64,000 nucleotides of DNA from Serratia marcescens subsp. marcescens ATCC 13880 (GTDB lineage Bacteria > Pseudomonadota > Gammaproteobacteria > Enterobacterales > Enterobacteriaceae): NCBI RefSeq assembly GCF_017299535.1, contig NZ_CP071238.1, positions 2,914,001-2,978,000 of the forward strand. Direction: 5' to 3'. A program made the translations under genes and the position numbers. Below are positions 40,466-49,590 of the stretch, in pieces; position 1 is the first letter of the stretch; each line of letters begins with the position of its first letter. Below the pieces are notes generated by a model. It did no database searches and had not been told where the DNA came from. It saw nothing but the letters and a program-made list of their open reading frames with translations.

Positions 40466-40485
40466 TACTGTAATTATGTACAGTA
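40466..40485 (-). promoter_or_regulatory. LexA box of yebG
   Basis: tactgtaattatgtacagta contains CTG-N10-CAG with TACTGT and ACAGTA arms, an excellent match to the LexA consensus, 25 bases upstream of yebG. Confidence 0.92.
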
Positions 40486-40529
40486 TAAATAGATCGTGGC
40501 GGGAAGGCAAACCGCCGCCCGCCTTCGGC

Positions 40530-41912
40530 TTATTTCAGCAGCCGCACCTTGCAGCTTTTGCCTTTGATTTTGCCCTGCTGCAACTGTTGCAGCGCCTTGC
40601 GCGCGCTGGCTTTGCGGATCGCGACGTAGGCATGCACCGGGAACATGTCTATCTTGCCCACTTCCGCCGCCGTCAGCCCGGCGTCGCCGGTCAGCGCGCC
40701 AAGGATATCGCCGGGACGAATCTTCGCCTTGCGGCCGCCGTCGATGCACAGCGTCACCATTTCCGCCTCCAGCGAGCCGTTGGCCGCCCCGCTCAGCTCG
40801 GACACCGGCGACCAGTCGACGCTCATCTGCAGATAGTCTTCAATCGCGTGCGCACGCGCCATTTCCTGCGGCGTGCACAGGCTGATCGCCAGCCCGCTCA
40901 TGCCGGCGCGGCCGGTGCGGCCGATACGGTGTACATGCACTTCGGGATCGAACGCCAGTTCGTAGTTGACCACCAGCTCCAGCTCTTTAATATCCAGCCC
41001 GCGTGCGGCGACGTCGGTCGCCACCAATACCCGGCAACTGCGGTTGGCGAAACGCACCAACACCTGGTCGCGGTCGCGCTGTTCCAGATCGCCATGCAGC
41101 GCCAGCGCGCTGATGCCGCGGGCCTCCAGGGCCTCAAGCACCGTCTGACAGTCGCGTTTGGTATTGCAGAACACCACGCAGGACGCAGGTTGATGATAGC
41201 GAATGGCCGACACCAGCAGCGCTGGGCGCTGATCGCGCGTAGTCTCATAAAAGCGTTGTTCGATGGAGGCCTGCGCTTCGCCATCGTCCACCTCGACGCT
41301 TAGCGGCTGGCGTTGAACGCGCGCGCTGATGCGCTCGATGCCTGCCGGGTACGTGGCGGAAAACAGCAACGTCTGACGTTGCGGCGGCGTATAGCTGATC
41401 ACATCGTCGATGTCGTCGGCGAACCCCATGTCCAGCATGCGATCGGCCTCATCCAGCACCAGCACCTTCAGCTCGTCCAGCTGCAGCGTTTTCTTGCGCA
41501 GGTGTTCCTGGATACGGCCCGGCGTCCCCACCACGATGTGCGGCGCATGCACCAGCGAATCGAGCTGCGGCCCCATCGGTTGGCCGCCGCACAGCGTCAG
41601 AATTTTGATGTTTTGCGTGAAACGCGCCAAGCGACGCAGCTCTTTGCTCACCTGATCGGCCAACTCGCGGGTGGGACAGAGCACCAGCGCCTGTGTGGCA
41701 ACCTGCGTAACGACGATGTTATTCAGCAAGCCAATGCCAAATGCCGCCGTTTTGCCGCTGCCGGTTTTCGCCTTGGCGCGCACGTCTCGCCCTTGCAGGA
41801 TAGCGGGCAACGCGGCGGCCTGCACCGGCGTCATTTCGGCGTACCCCAGTTCGTTGAGGTTGGCCAACTGTTCGGCTGGCAGCGGCAGGGAAGAAAAAGA
41901 AACTGTGCTCAC
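40530..41912 (-). CDS. dbpA: ATP-dependent RNA helicase DbpA
   Basis: DbpA is a DEAD-box helicase activated by helix 92 of 23S rRNA and acts in 50S subunit assembly. The 460-residue protein has the Q motif (AEMTPVQ), motif I (AKTGSGKT), DEAD (VLDEADRMLD), SAT (LFSATYP), motif V (VATDVAARGLD) and motif VI (HRIGRTGRAG). The C-terminal RNA-binding domain (KIRPGDILGALTGDAG, GKIDMFPVHAYVAI) is the feature that marks DbpA. The gene stands alone on its strand between yebG and the cold-shock gene. Confidence 0.97.
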   Translation of the reverse strand: MSTVSFSSLPLPAEQLANLNELGYAEMTPVQAAALPAILQGRDVRAKAKTGSGKTAAFGIGLLNNIVVTQVATQALVLCPTRELADQVSKELRRLARFTQNIKILTLCGGQPMGPQLDSLVHAPHIVVGTPGRIQEHLRKKTLQLDELKVLVLDEADRMLDMGFADDIDDVISYTPPQRQTLLFSATYPAGIERISARVQRQPLSVEVDDGEAQASIEQRFYETTRDQRPALLVSAIRYHQPASCVVFCNTKRDCQTVLEALEARGISALALHGDLEQRDRDQVLVRFANRSCRVLVATDVAARGLDIKELELVVNYELAFDPEVHVHRIGRTGRAGMSGLAISLCTPQEMARAHAIEDYLQMSVDWSPVSELSGAANGSLEAEMVTLCIDGGRKAKIRPGDILGALTGDAGLTAAEVGKIDMFPVHAYVAIRKASARKALQQLQQGKIKGKSCKVRLLK

Positions 41913-42017
41913 GGCGATAACTCTTATATGACGAATGGAATGGCGGCGCGCCCGCAGGTTGGCGCCGAATCAGCGGTAAATGATAACAGAGATGGGCGGC
42001 GTTACGGGCTGCGGGCA

Positions 42018-42043
42018 TAAAAAAACCCGCCGGCGGCGGGTTT
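42018..42043 (-). terminator. Terminator of the cold-shock gene
   Basis: On the minus strand AACCCGCC/GGCGGGTT forms an 8-bp stem with a 3-base loop followed by seven Ts, 17 bases past the stop. Confidence 0.9.
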
Positions 42044-42059
42044 CTTGGCAACGCAGTCG

Positions 42060-42269
42060 TTAAATCGCAACGACGTTGGCTGCGGCAGGGCCACGTTGGC
42101 TGTCCTGGATGGAGAATTCAACCTGCTGGCCTTCAGCCAGGGTCTTGAAACCATCGCTAACGATAGCGGAAAAATGAACGAAAACGTCTTTAGAACCGTC
42201 GGCAGGCGTGATGAAGCCGAAGCCTTTGCTTTCGTTGAACCATTTAACGTGACCAGTGATCTTGCTCAT
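42060..42269 (-). CDS. Cold-shock family RNA chaperone (CspE/CspC-like)
   Basis: This 69-residue CSD protein has the RNA-binding motifs RNP1 (KGFGFITP) and RNP2 (VFVHF). It starts [16 protein letters not shown], nearest to CspE from memory, but differs in the second half ([20 protein letters not shown]). It binds single-stranded RNA or DNA and may antiterminate transcription. AAGGAAACACAA precedes the ATG. The 246-base leader up to purT has no cold-shock box I can identify. It is a second csp gene of the window besides cspC. Confidence 0.93.
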   Translation of the reverse strand: MSKITGHVKWFNESKGFGFITPADGSKDVFVHFSAIVSDGFKTLAEGQQVEFSIQDSQRGPAAANVVAI

Positions 42270-42443
42270 TTGTGTTTCCTTTACTTGATAAACCTGCCTT
42301 GACGGCACGAGACGCGAAAACCTTGCTATATATAGGCCTTCTTTCGCCGTCGCTTATTAACGCACAATCGCCCAGGCAGGGCAAATATTTCTGCTTGTTA
42401 TAAAAACAGTAAGTTAGCAACAAACCTGGCGTGGCGGCTGTGA

Positions 42444-42459
42444 ACGCAATCGTTTTCGT
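42444..42459 (+). promoter_or_regulatory. PurR operator of purT
   Basis: acgcaatcgttttcgt matches the PurR consensus ACGCAAACGTTTGCGT at 14 of 16 bases. A -10-like TATACT lies at 42461-42466, so the operator would cover the promoter spacer. Confidence 0.82.
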
Positions 42460-42515
42460 ATATACTGCCCGCCGATCATCAATCCGCTTACTTTCACCGA
42501 TCCAGGTACGAAACT

Positions 42516-43694
42516 ATGTTAACGATTGGAACCGCCCTGCGTCCTTCCGCCACCCGCGTCATGTTGCTCGGCTCCGGGGAGCTGGGTAAAGAAGTCGCCA
42601 TTGAATGCCAGCGCCTCGGCCTGGAAGTGATCGCCGTCGATCGCTATGCCGACGCTCCCGCCATGCATGTGGCGCACCGCAGTCACGTCATCAATATGCT
42701 GGACGGTGACGCGCTGAAAGCCGTTATCGAACAAGAGCGGCCGGACTATATCGTTCCCGAAATCGAAGCGATCGCCACCGCCATGCTGGTCGAACTTGAA
42801 CGTCAGGGCCACCGCGTGGTGCCCTGCGCCGAAGCCACGCGCCTGACCATGAACCGCGAAGGCATCCGCCGTCTGGCGGCGGAAGAACTTGGCCTGCCCA
42901 CCTCCAGCTACCGCTTTGCCGACAGCGAAGCGACTTTCCGGCAAGCGGTCGAGCACATCGGCTACCCGTGCATCGTCAAACCGGTGATGAGTTCTTCCGG
43001 CAAAGGACAAAGCCTGATCCGCACGCCTGAGCAGCTGCAAAGCGCCTGGGATTACGCGCAACAGGGCGGACGCGCCGGCGGCGGCCGGGTGATCGTCGAA
43101 GGGTTGGTAAGATTTGATTTTGAAATTACGTTGCTGACCATCAGCGCCGTGGACGGCGTACATTTCTGCGAGCCGATCGGCCATCGTCAGGAAGACGGAG
43201 ATTATCGCGAATCCTGGCAACCGCAGCGCATGTCAGCCACGGCGTTGAGCCGTGCTCAGGCTATCGCGGAGAAGGTGGTGAAAGCCCTGGGCGGGTTCGG
43301 ACTGTTCGGCGTGGAGCTGTTCGTCTGCGGCGACGACGTGATCTTCAGCGAAGTGTCTCCGCGGCCGCACGATACCGGCATGGTTACGTTGATCTCACAG
43401 GATCTGTCCGAGTTCGCCCTGCACGTTCGCGCGTTTCTCGGGTTGCCGATTGGCGCCATCCGCCAGTTCGGCCCTTCCGCTTCAGCGGTGATCCTGCCGC
43501 AGCTCACCAGCAGCGATGTGCGTTTCAGCAGCCTGGAAAATGCGCTGCGCGGGCACAACCAGCTGCGTCTGTTCGGCAAACCGGAGATCGACGGGCAGCG
43601 TCGCCTGGGCGTGGCGCTGGCGACGGCGAGCACGACGGAACTGGCGGTGGAGCAAGCGAAACAAGCCGCCGCCGCCGTGGCGGTCAACGGCTGA
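42516..43694 (+). CDS. purT: Formate-dependent GAR transformylase PurT
   Basis: PurT makes formyl-GAR from GAR, formate and ATP, the folate-independent version of the third purine step. The 392-residue ATP-grasp protein has the N-terminal substrate motif ([19 protein letters not shown]), the ATP-grasp loop ([15 protein letters not shown]), and the Mg-binding region ([24 protein letters not shown]). Length matches E. coli. A PurR operator and -10 element precede it, so purine repression is expected. A strong hairpin without T tract follows the stop (43700-43723). Confidence 0.97.
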   Translation: MLTIGTALRPSATRVMLLGSGELGKEVAIECQRLGLEVIAVDRYADAPAMHVAHRSHVINMLDGDALKAVIEQERPDYIVPEIEAIATAMLVELERQGHRVVPCAEATRLTMNREGIRRLAAEELGLPTSSYRFADSEATFRQAVEHIGYPCIVKPVMSSSGKGQSLIRTPEQLQSAWDYAQQGGRAGGGRVIVEGLVRFDFEITLLTISAVDGVHFCEPIGHRQEDGDYRESWQPQRMSATALSRAQAIAEKVVKALGGFGLFGVELFVCGDDVIFSEVSPRPHDTGMVTLISQDLSEFALHVRAFLGLPIGAIRQFGPSASAVILPQLTSSDVRFSSLENALRGHNQLRLFGKPEIDGQRRLGVALATASTTELAVEQAKQAAAAVAVNG

Positions 43695-43728
43695 TACTCA
43701 CGGGGCCGCTTGCGCGGCCCCGATAACG

Positions 43729-43968
43729 TCAATAGTCTTCGTCTTCTTCAGCATCGTCATCCGGCGACGCCTCCGGTGCGGCCTCATGCTGCTCGTCTTC
43801 ATCATCGAACAGTACCGCAACCTGAGCGCCCTGATGCTTCTCGCGAATTTCCTGCGCAACGCGAGCAATGGCCTCACCGCTGCTCATGCCCTGCTCCATC
43901 AGTTGATGGATGCGATCCGCCGCTTCCTGCTGCTCCGCGTGATTCAGTAATGGCATACCTGCATGCAT
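43729..43968 (-). CDS. yoaH: UPF0181 protein YoaH with acidic tail
   Basis: This 79-residue protein has the YoaH/UPF0181 core ([40 protein letters not shown]), a small helical domain of unknown function. E. coli YoaH is about 59 residues; here the C-terminus is extended by about 20 mostly acidic residues ([13 protein letters not shown]). GAGA is 7 bases before the ATG. E. coli yoaH adjoins pabB, and pabB is 1.6 kb away here, with waaH between them. Confidence 0.9.
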   Translation of the reverse strand: MHAGMPLLNHAEQQEAADRIHQLMEQGMSSGEAIARVAQEIREKHQGAQVAVLFDDEDEQHEAAPEASPDDDAEEDEDY

Positions 43969-44038
43969 GTGTCGTTCTCTCCGGCAAAAGGGAGAAGGAG
44001 TATACGCGCTAACGCGGCGGATCCCAACGTCTGGTGCC

Positions 44039-45040
44039 TCAGGCCGGTTGCGAACAGCCGTTATCGTTGCGCCACTGCTTCAGGCGATGCCGCCACAGCA
44101 TGACATGCCACCCCTGCTTCAGGCCGCGCGCATTGGCGAACATCGCTCTGTCGATGCCGCGCTGATAGAATTCTTCGGTGATCTGACTCTGAGCGGCCGG
44201 TTCCGGCTCACGACGAATGCTGTGGCAAATGCCCAGCGCTTCGCGGGTGATTTGCCAATGGAAAGCCGGACGAATGGCGACAGTGCCCGCATAGCGCTGG
44301 TTGAGCCGCTCCAGCATTTCGACGATTTTCATATAGTGGCGTTGATACTCCACGTTCGCCTTACCGATGCGGCGACGGTTACTGATCGACTTGTCGTGCA
44401 CCCGTTGACGGTACAGCGGCGTACTTAAATATTTGACCCGTTTGGCATTAAACATGACTTCCGTCGTCCAGGGAATATCCTGGTGATGTAATCCCGGCTC
44501 GAAATAAAGCCGATGCTGGCGAATAAAGTCGAGGCGATATATTGCCAGCCATACAACGTGAATAAACTTTCGCGATTTCAGCGCACGTTCAAACCACTGC
44601 ACGCCGGTGATAACGTCGGTGGTGCGCAAACGCGCCTCAGGAAAAATCAGCTGCAATTCATCTTGGCTGGTAAAATAGCGTTCGCCATTACATTGCATCA
44701 CGTCTAATTGATGTTGTTCCGCCTGTTCCAGCAGCGTGGAATACATCTCCGGCGCCAGCAAGTCGTCGGCATCGGGAAACGCCACATATTTGCCTTGGGC
44801 AACGGCAAGCCCGGCATTACGCGCGTTAGAAACACCGGCATTGGCCTGATCGATCACACGAATATGCGGATGTACCGCCGCGTAACGGTGTGCGATCTCT
44901 CCTGAACCGTCGGTGGAACCATCATTGACGATGATCACCTCCAACCGTTGCTCACGCTGGGCCAGCAGCGAGGCCAGGAAAGGCTCCAATAACTCCCCCG
45001 CATTGTGCATCGGGACGATCACGCTCAGCATTAACGACAT
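44039..45040 (-). CDS. waaH: LPS glycosyltransferase WaaH-like (YibD), GT2 family
   Basis: The 333-residue GT-A glycosyltransferase has the GT2 N-terminus ([20 protein letters not shown]), the nucleotide-binding [16 protein letters not shown], and the metal-binding acidic motif AFPDADDLL. The middle ([19 protein letters not shown]) and tail match E. coli WaaH/YibD, which adds glucuronic acid to the LPS core under phosphate limitation. Acceptor and donor here are inferred from that match. No clear PhoB box was found in the upstream 80 bases. It lies between yoaH and pabB, not in a waa cluster. Confidence 0.85.
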   Translation of the reverse strand: MSLMLSVIVPMHNAGELLEPFLASLLAQREQRLEVIIVNDGSTDGSGEIAHRYAAVHPHIRVIDQANAGVSNARNAGLAVAQGKYVAFPDADDLLAPEMYSTLLEQAEQHQLDVMQCNGERYFTSQDELQLIFPEARLRTTDVITGVQWFERALKSRKFIHVVWLAIYRLDFIRQHRLYFEPGLHHQDIPWTTEVMFNAKRVKYLSTPLYRQRVHDKSISNRRRIGKANVEYQRHYMKIVEMLERLNQRYAGTVAIRPAFHWQITREALGICHSIRREPEPAAQSQITEEFYQRGIDRAMFANARGLKQGWHVMLWRHRLKQWRNDNGCSQPA

Positions 45041-45562
45041 AGTCAGCTCTTCAATGATAATGTAACAAAATAATAATTTTATTTTTCTAAAAGGCTCATT
45101 CGGTCAGCGTACGCTTGGGATAGGCGTGAAACCTGCAAATTCCCGCGGTGACTAATGGGACCGAACCGGCCTTTCTTTCTCAAACCAGCGCCAGAAAAGC
45201 GCTGAGTAATTAAGCCATTAATTCCAAAGGGCAGCGACGTTGGCTAAAATCGGGCATAACAACATCTCTCCCGCTTCTAATAACAAGCAGAAATAATAAA
45301 TTTATGAAATTAACGAATCTTTTTTTATATTTCTCGGGTATTGCGCCCTCGATAAATAGGCTTCCAGTGCATTTGATGTTAAATTTTTAACATATCGAAG
45401 TATAATCAATGGCGCAAAAAATGCCTTATTTCAGGTTTATTGAACTGCCGTTTATGTGAACTGTGCTGCATGTCGCGCATGGCAAAACATGCATGACGTG
45501 ACCGTCTATGGCACACTAGCCGCCAGATATCGCCGTCCTCACAGCCAGGTTTATTGACGTTC
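45041..45562. other. waaH-pabB divergent intergenic region
   Basis: The 522-base gap is AT-rich from 45050 to 45080 and 45290 to 45420, unlike the flanking genes, and must contain both promoters. It holds the inverted repeat at 45376-45393. I see no credible ORF or recognised RNA. Confidence 0.5.
45376..45393. promoter_or_regulatory. Perfect inverted repeat, possible operator
   Basis: atgttaaa-tt-tttaacat is an 8-bp perfect inverted repeat with a 2-base centre, in the waaH/pabB intergenic region. It has operator-like symmetry, but no regulator can be named. Confidence 0.4.
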
Positions 45563-46936
45563 ATGAGCGTAACCGCCCCAAACATAAAATCTTTGCCCTA
45601 CAGCCGCCGTGCCCTGATGACGCTTTTCGCCCCGCTTTCATCGCAACCTTGGGCGATGCTGCTGCATTCGGGCTTCGCCGACCATTCGCATAACCGTTTC
45701 GATATCCTGGTCGCACAACCGCGCGTTACACTCACCACCCACGGTGCCGGCACGACAATTGAAAGTGACAGCGTCACCATTCAGTCGCAGGAAGATCCGT
45801 TCTCCCTGCTGCAGCAGCAACTGGCGGCGCAAGGCTGGCAGCCGGCGTTTAATCCGGACCTGCCGTTTCAGGGCGGAGCTCTGGGGCTGTTCGGCTACGA
45901 TCTCGGGCGCCGGGTGGAAACCCTGCCGCAGTTGGCCGAAGCCGACCTCGCCTTGCCGGATATGGCAGTCGGCATTTATGACTGGGCAGTGATCGCCGAC
46001 CACCAATTGCAAACCCTGACGCTGCTCAGCTATGGCGATGTCGAACAGCGCTGGCGCTGGCTCAATAGCCAAACTGCGCCTACAGAACGCCCTTTCACGC
46101 TGCTGAGCGACTGGCGCGCCAATATGAGCCGGCGGCAATACGGCGAGAAGTTCCAACGTATTCAGCACTACCTGCGCAGCGGCGACTGTTACCAAATTAA
46201 TCTGGCACAACGGTTCTCCGCCGACTATCTGGGGGATGAATGGCAGGCGTTCCGCCGCCTGAGCGCCTGCAACCGCGCGCCATTCTCGGCCTTCCTGCGC
46301 TTGCCGCACAACAGCGTACTGAGCGTCTCTCCCGAGCGCTTCCTGTGGCTGGAGCAGCAACGCATCCAAACCCGCCCGATCAAGGGCACGCTGCCGCGGT
46401 TGGCGGACGCGGAACAGGACGCCGCGCAGGCTCGCCGTTTGGCCGATTCACCCAAGGATCGCGCTGAAAATCTGATGATCGTCGATCTGCTGCGCAACGA
46501 TATCGGCCGCGTCGCCCAACCAGGCAGCGTACGGGTGCCGGAACTGTTCGCCGTGGAGCCGTTCCCCGCGGTGCATCACCTGGTGAGCACCATCACCGCG
46601 ACCCTGCCAAACCATACCTCGGCGGCCGAACTGCTGCGCGCCTGCTTTCCCGGCGGTTCGATCACCGGCGCGCCCAAGGTGCGAGCGATGGAAATCATCG
46701 AAGAGCTGGAGCCGCAGCGCCGCAACGCCTATTGCGGCAGCATCGGTTACCTGAGCGCCTGCGGCACCATGGACACCAATATCACCATTCGCACGCTCGT
46801 CACCGAAAACGGTCGCATCCACTGCTCCGCCGGCGGCGGCATCGTGGCGGACAGCCAGGAGCAGGCGGAATACCAGGAGACCTTCGACAAGGTTGGCCGC
46901 ATTTTGCCGCAGCTAGGGGAGTATGCCCTGTCGTGA
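45563..46936 (+). CDS. pabB: Aminodeoxychorismate synthase component I PabB
   Basis: PabB turns chorismate and ammonia (from PabA) into 4-amino-4-deoxychorismate for folate. The 457-residue protein has the N-terminal Trp-site region ([14 protein letters not shown] at [16 protein letters not shown]), the catalytic Lys in [29 protein letters not shown], and the chorismate-binding [20 protein letters not shown]. The ATG giving MSVTAPN was chosen; a TTG three codons upstream is nearer to AGG and could be used. Its stop overlaps the nudL start, so the two are coupled. Confidence 0.95.
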   Translation: MSVTAPNIKSLPYSRRALMTLFAPLSSQPWAMLLHSGFADHSHNRFDILVAQPRVTLTTHGAGTTIESDSVTIQSQEDPFSLLQQQLAAQGWQPAFNPDLPFQGGALGLFGYDLGRRVETLPQLAEADLALPDMAVGIYDWAVIADHQLQTLTLLSYGDVEQRWRWLNSQTAPTERPFTLLSDWRANMSRRQYGEKFQRIQHYLRSGDCYQINLAQRFSADYLGDEWQAFRRLSACNRAPFSAFLRLPHNSVLSVSPERFLWLEQQRIQTRPIKGTLPRLADAEQDAAQARRLADSPKDRAENLMIVDLLRNDIGRVAQPGSVRVPELFAVEPFPAVHHLVSTITATLPNHTSAAELLRACFPGGSITGAPKVRAMEIIEELEPQRRNAYCGSIGYLSACGTMDTNITIRTLVTENGRIHCSAGGGIVADSQEQAEYQETFDKVGRILPQLGEYALS

Positions 46937-47511
46937 TCCCATCGAACTCACCGGCCTCACTGCACGCCTTTATCAGCCGCTTTCAACTGCAGTTGCCGCA
47001 GGCGACGCAGATTTCGCACAATGTGCGCCCGGCGGCGGTGCTGATCCCGATCGTCTGCCGCGCCGAGCCGACGCTGCTGTTGACCCGTCGTGCCGACTCG
47101 CTGCGCAAACATGCCGGTCAAGTGGCCTTCCCCGGCGGAAAAACCGACGCCGAAGACGGATCGGCGATCGTCACGGCGCTGCGAGAAGCGCAGGAAGAAG
47201 TGGCGATACCGCCGCAAGCGGTGACTGTCCTCGGCCAAATGGCGCCGCTCGACAGCAGCACCGGATTTCAGGTTACCCCTATCGTCGGCCTCATCCCGCC
47301 GGACGTGCAGTTCCACGCCAATGAAGGCGAAGTGGCGGACGTGTTCGAGATGCCCCTGCGGGAAGCGCTGACCCTGTCGCGTTACTATCCGCTGGATATT
47401 CATCGCGCCGGCCATACCCACCGCATCTACCTCTCCTGGTATCACAGCCAGTTTATCTGGGGGCTGACCGCCGCCATCATTCGGCGCCTGGCGCAACAGG
47501 TCAGTATTTAG
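46933..47511 (+). CDS. nudL: Nudix CoA diphosphatase NudL
   Basis: NudL is a Nudix hydrolase related to CoA pyrophosphatases. The 192-residue protein has the E. coli length, with the UPF0035 signature [22 protein letters not shown] followed by the Nudix box (GGKTDAE...[12 protein letters not shown]); I give them split as [13 protein letters not shown] and [11 protein letters not shown]. The start is GTG, overlapping the pabB stop by two bases (GTGA), so translation is coupled to pabB. The order pabB-nudL-sdaA matches E. coli. Confidence 0.93.
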   Translation: MIPSNSPASLHAFISRFQLQLPQATQISHNVRPAAVLIPIVCRAEPTLLLTRRADSLRKHAGQVAFPGGKTDAEDGSAIVTALREAQEEVAIPPQAVTVLGQMAPLDSSTGFQVTPIVGLIPPDVQFHANEGEVADVFEMPLREALTLSRYYPLDIHRAGHTHRIYLSWYHSQFIWGLTAAIIRRLAQQVSI

Positions 47512-47957
47512 CCCGCATTACGTGATCTGACTCGCAATCTGGCACGGTTGCCTGCCTCCTCGGCGGGTAAAGCGATCGCTATCACTTCATTTGATCGCTT
47601 TTTCAACTACCGTTCCGTTTGAATGGTTTTAAAAAAACTGTAAACCCTCTCTTAAACCTTACGAAATACCTGTAAAATACCACCGTCCGAGATAAACCAC
47701 TGTAGAAACAGGGATTAAGCCGGCGGCGTTCAGCACGGAAAGCTGGCGCGATTACCGCTAATGGAGCTTGGGCGAAAGCGGATACCCCGCACAAGGGTTC
47801 GCCCCGGGTAATCAGTAAAAAAAGCGACACCACGGATTATTTAATTTCATGCGAAAAAGGCAGCCGAACCCGCACGGCCCTTTTACAATATCGCTGTTCC
47901 CTGCGCGGTTTTTGACCGCCGCAGCCATAACAATACGTCTCTTTAAGGAGTTTTAGC
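47512..47957. other. nudL-sdaA intergenic region with structured leader
   Basis: The 446-base gap contains a weak terminator-like repeat (AAAGCGATC...GATCGCTTT, 47569-47601), the nested inverted repeats at 47750-47813, and a further hairpin (ctgcg...cgcag, 47900-47923) near sdaA. There is no supported ORF. Confidence 0.55.
47750..47813 (+). ncRNA. Candidate structured RNA element in the sdaA leader
   Basis: Three nested helices can form: GATTACC (47750-47756) with GGTAATC (47807-47813); GGGCGAA (47770-47776) with TTCGCCC (47798-47804); and ACCC (47784-47787) with GGGT (47795-47798), sharing one base with the second. The element ends about 145 bases before sdaA and is followed by AGTAAAAAAAGC. 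It matches no riboswitch class I know. A cis-regulatory role for sdaA is inference. Confidence 0.4.
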
Positions 47958-49322
47958 GTGATTAGCGTTTTCGACATGTTTAAGATCGGCATCGGCCCGT
48001 CCAGCTCTCATACGGTTGGACCGATGAAAGCCGGCAAACAGTTTGTCGACGATCTGGTAAATAAAGGCCTGATGCCTTCTATCACGCGTGTTGCCGTAGA
48101 CGTTTACGGCTCACTCTCATTGACCGGCAAAGGTCACCATACCGATATCGCCATCATTCTCGGCCTGGCCGGCAACATGCCGGACACCGTCGATATCGAT
48201 AGCATTCCGGGTTTTATTCGCGATGTAGAACAACGTCAACGCCTGATGCTGGCCAACGGCCTGCATGAAGTCGATTTCCCTCGCGACGGCGGCATGGTCT
48301 TCCGCAGCGACAACCTGCCGCTGCACGAAAACGGCATGCAGATCCACGCCTTCGCCGGCGATAAAGAAGTGTACAGCAAGACCTATTACTCTATCGGCGG
48401 CGGTTTCATCGTCGACGAGGAGAATTTCGGCAAGGCCGCCGAGCAAGAACTGCAAATGCCATATCCGTTCAACTCCGCGCGCGAAATGCTCGACCACTGC
48501 CGCGAGACCGGCCTGTCGCTGTCCGGCATGGTGATGCAGAACGAACTGGCGCTGCACAGCAAGCAAGAGATCGAGACCTACTTCGGCAACGTGTGGCAAA
48601 CCATGCGCGCCTGTATCGATCGCGGTCTGAATACCGAAGGCGTACTGCCGGGGCCGCTGCGCGTACCGCGCCGTGCCTCCGCGCTGCGCCGCATGCTGGT
48701 GGCGTCGGACAAACTGTCCAGCGATCCGATGAACGTGATCGACTGGGTCAATATGTTCGCGCTGGCGGTTAACGAAGAAAACGCCGCCGGCGGCCGCGTG
48801 GTCACTGCGCCAACCAACGGCGCCTGCGGCATCGTGCCTGCGGTGCTGGCTTACTACGATCACTTCATCGAGTCCGTCAGCCCGGATATCTACATCCGCT
48901 ACTTTATGGCGGCGGGTGCCATCGGCGCGTTGTACAAGATGAACGCCTCCATTTCCGGCGCCGAAGTCGGTTGCCAGGGTGAAGTCGGCGTTGCCTGCTC
49001 CATGGCGGCGGCCGGTCTGGCCGAACTGCTGGGCGGCAGCCCTGAGCAGGTCTGTGTGGCGGCGGAAATCGGCATGGAACACAACCTGGGTCTGACCTGT
49101 GACCCGGTCGCCGGCCAGGTGCAGGTGCCGTGCATCGAGCGCAACGCCATCGCCTCGGTCAAGGCGATCAACGCCGCCCGCATGGCCCTGCGCCGCACCA
49201 GCGAGCCGCGTGTTTCGCTGGATAAGGTGATCGAGACCATGTACGAAACCGGCAAAGACATGAACGCCAAGTACCGCGAAACGTCACGCGGCGGCCTGGC
49301 AATCAAGGTGCAATGCGACTGA
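47958..49322 (+). CDS. sdaA: L-serine ammonia-lyase SdaA
   Basis: SdaA deaminates L-serine to pyruvate with a 4Fe-4S cluster. The 454-residue protein has the serine-binding [12 protein letters not shown], the glycine-rich [13 protein letters not shown], and the cluster-cysteine regions [30 protein letters not shown] and the later CDP and CIER segments. It matches E. coli SdaA almost throughout. Translation begins at GTG with AAGGAG 9 bases upstream. The long structured leader (see 47750-47813) suggests added control. A terminator follows. Confidence 0.97.
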   Translation: MISVFDMFKIGIGPSSSHTVGPMKAGKQFVDDLVNKGLMPSITRVAVDVYGSLSLTGKGHHTDIAIILGLAGNMPDTVDIDSIPGFIRDVEQRQRLMLANGLHEVDFPRDGGMVFRSDNLPLHENGMQIHAFAGDKEVYSKTYYSIGGGFIVDEENFGKAAEQELQMPYPFNSAREMLDHCRETGLSLSGMVMQNELALHSKQEIETYFGNVWQTMRACIDRGLNTEGVLPGPLRVPRRASALRRMLVASDKLSSDPMNVIDWVNMFALAVNEENAAGGRVVTAPTNGACGIVPAVLAYYDHFIESVSPDIYIRYFMAAGAIGALYKMNASISGAEVGCQGEVGVACSMAAAGLAELLGGSPEQVCVAAEIGMEHNLGLTCDPVAGQVQVPCIERNAIASVKAINAARMALRRTSEPRVSLDKVIETMYETGKDMNAKYRETSRGGLAIKVQCD

Positions 49323-49327
49323 CAGAC

Positions 49328-49353
49328 AACCCCGCCATCCGGCGGGGTTTTTT
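49328..49353 (+). terminator. Terminator of sdaA
   Basis: The stem AACCCCGCC/GGCGGGGTT with a 4-base loop is followed by TTTT, 6 bases after the stop. Confidence 0.92.
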
Positions 49354-49590
49354 ATGGGTAATCAATTCATTGGCCGCTTTTTGTGACAATGTCACCAGAA
49401 AAAATCCTGCATTTCTCTCATCGATCCGGCGGTTAGCCTGCAAATTGACCTTCTGTTTTGCCAAATCGAAATAATTTACTGAGTTACCATCAATCTTGTA
49501 TAACCTCAGGCTAGAATTAGCCGAGCGCAACTTAAGGATCTATGACCTGACCGTGACTCGGGGCTGGATTACCGAACAAGGATTTACCGG

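Noticed and set aside
45041..45120. PhoB box upstream of waaH, expected from E. coli yibD
   Set aside because: No pair of CTGTCAT-like repeats was found in the nearest 80 bases; TTGTTACATTATCATTG is too poor.
45300..45420. An RNA gene in the AT-rich waaH-pabB gap
   Set aside because: Only one short inverted repeat and no terminator-like structure.
47761..47811. A 16-codon ORF (MELGRKRIPR...) within the sdaA leader
   Set aside because: No ribosome-binding site; the sequence is better explained as the structured element.
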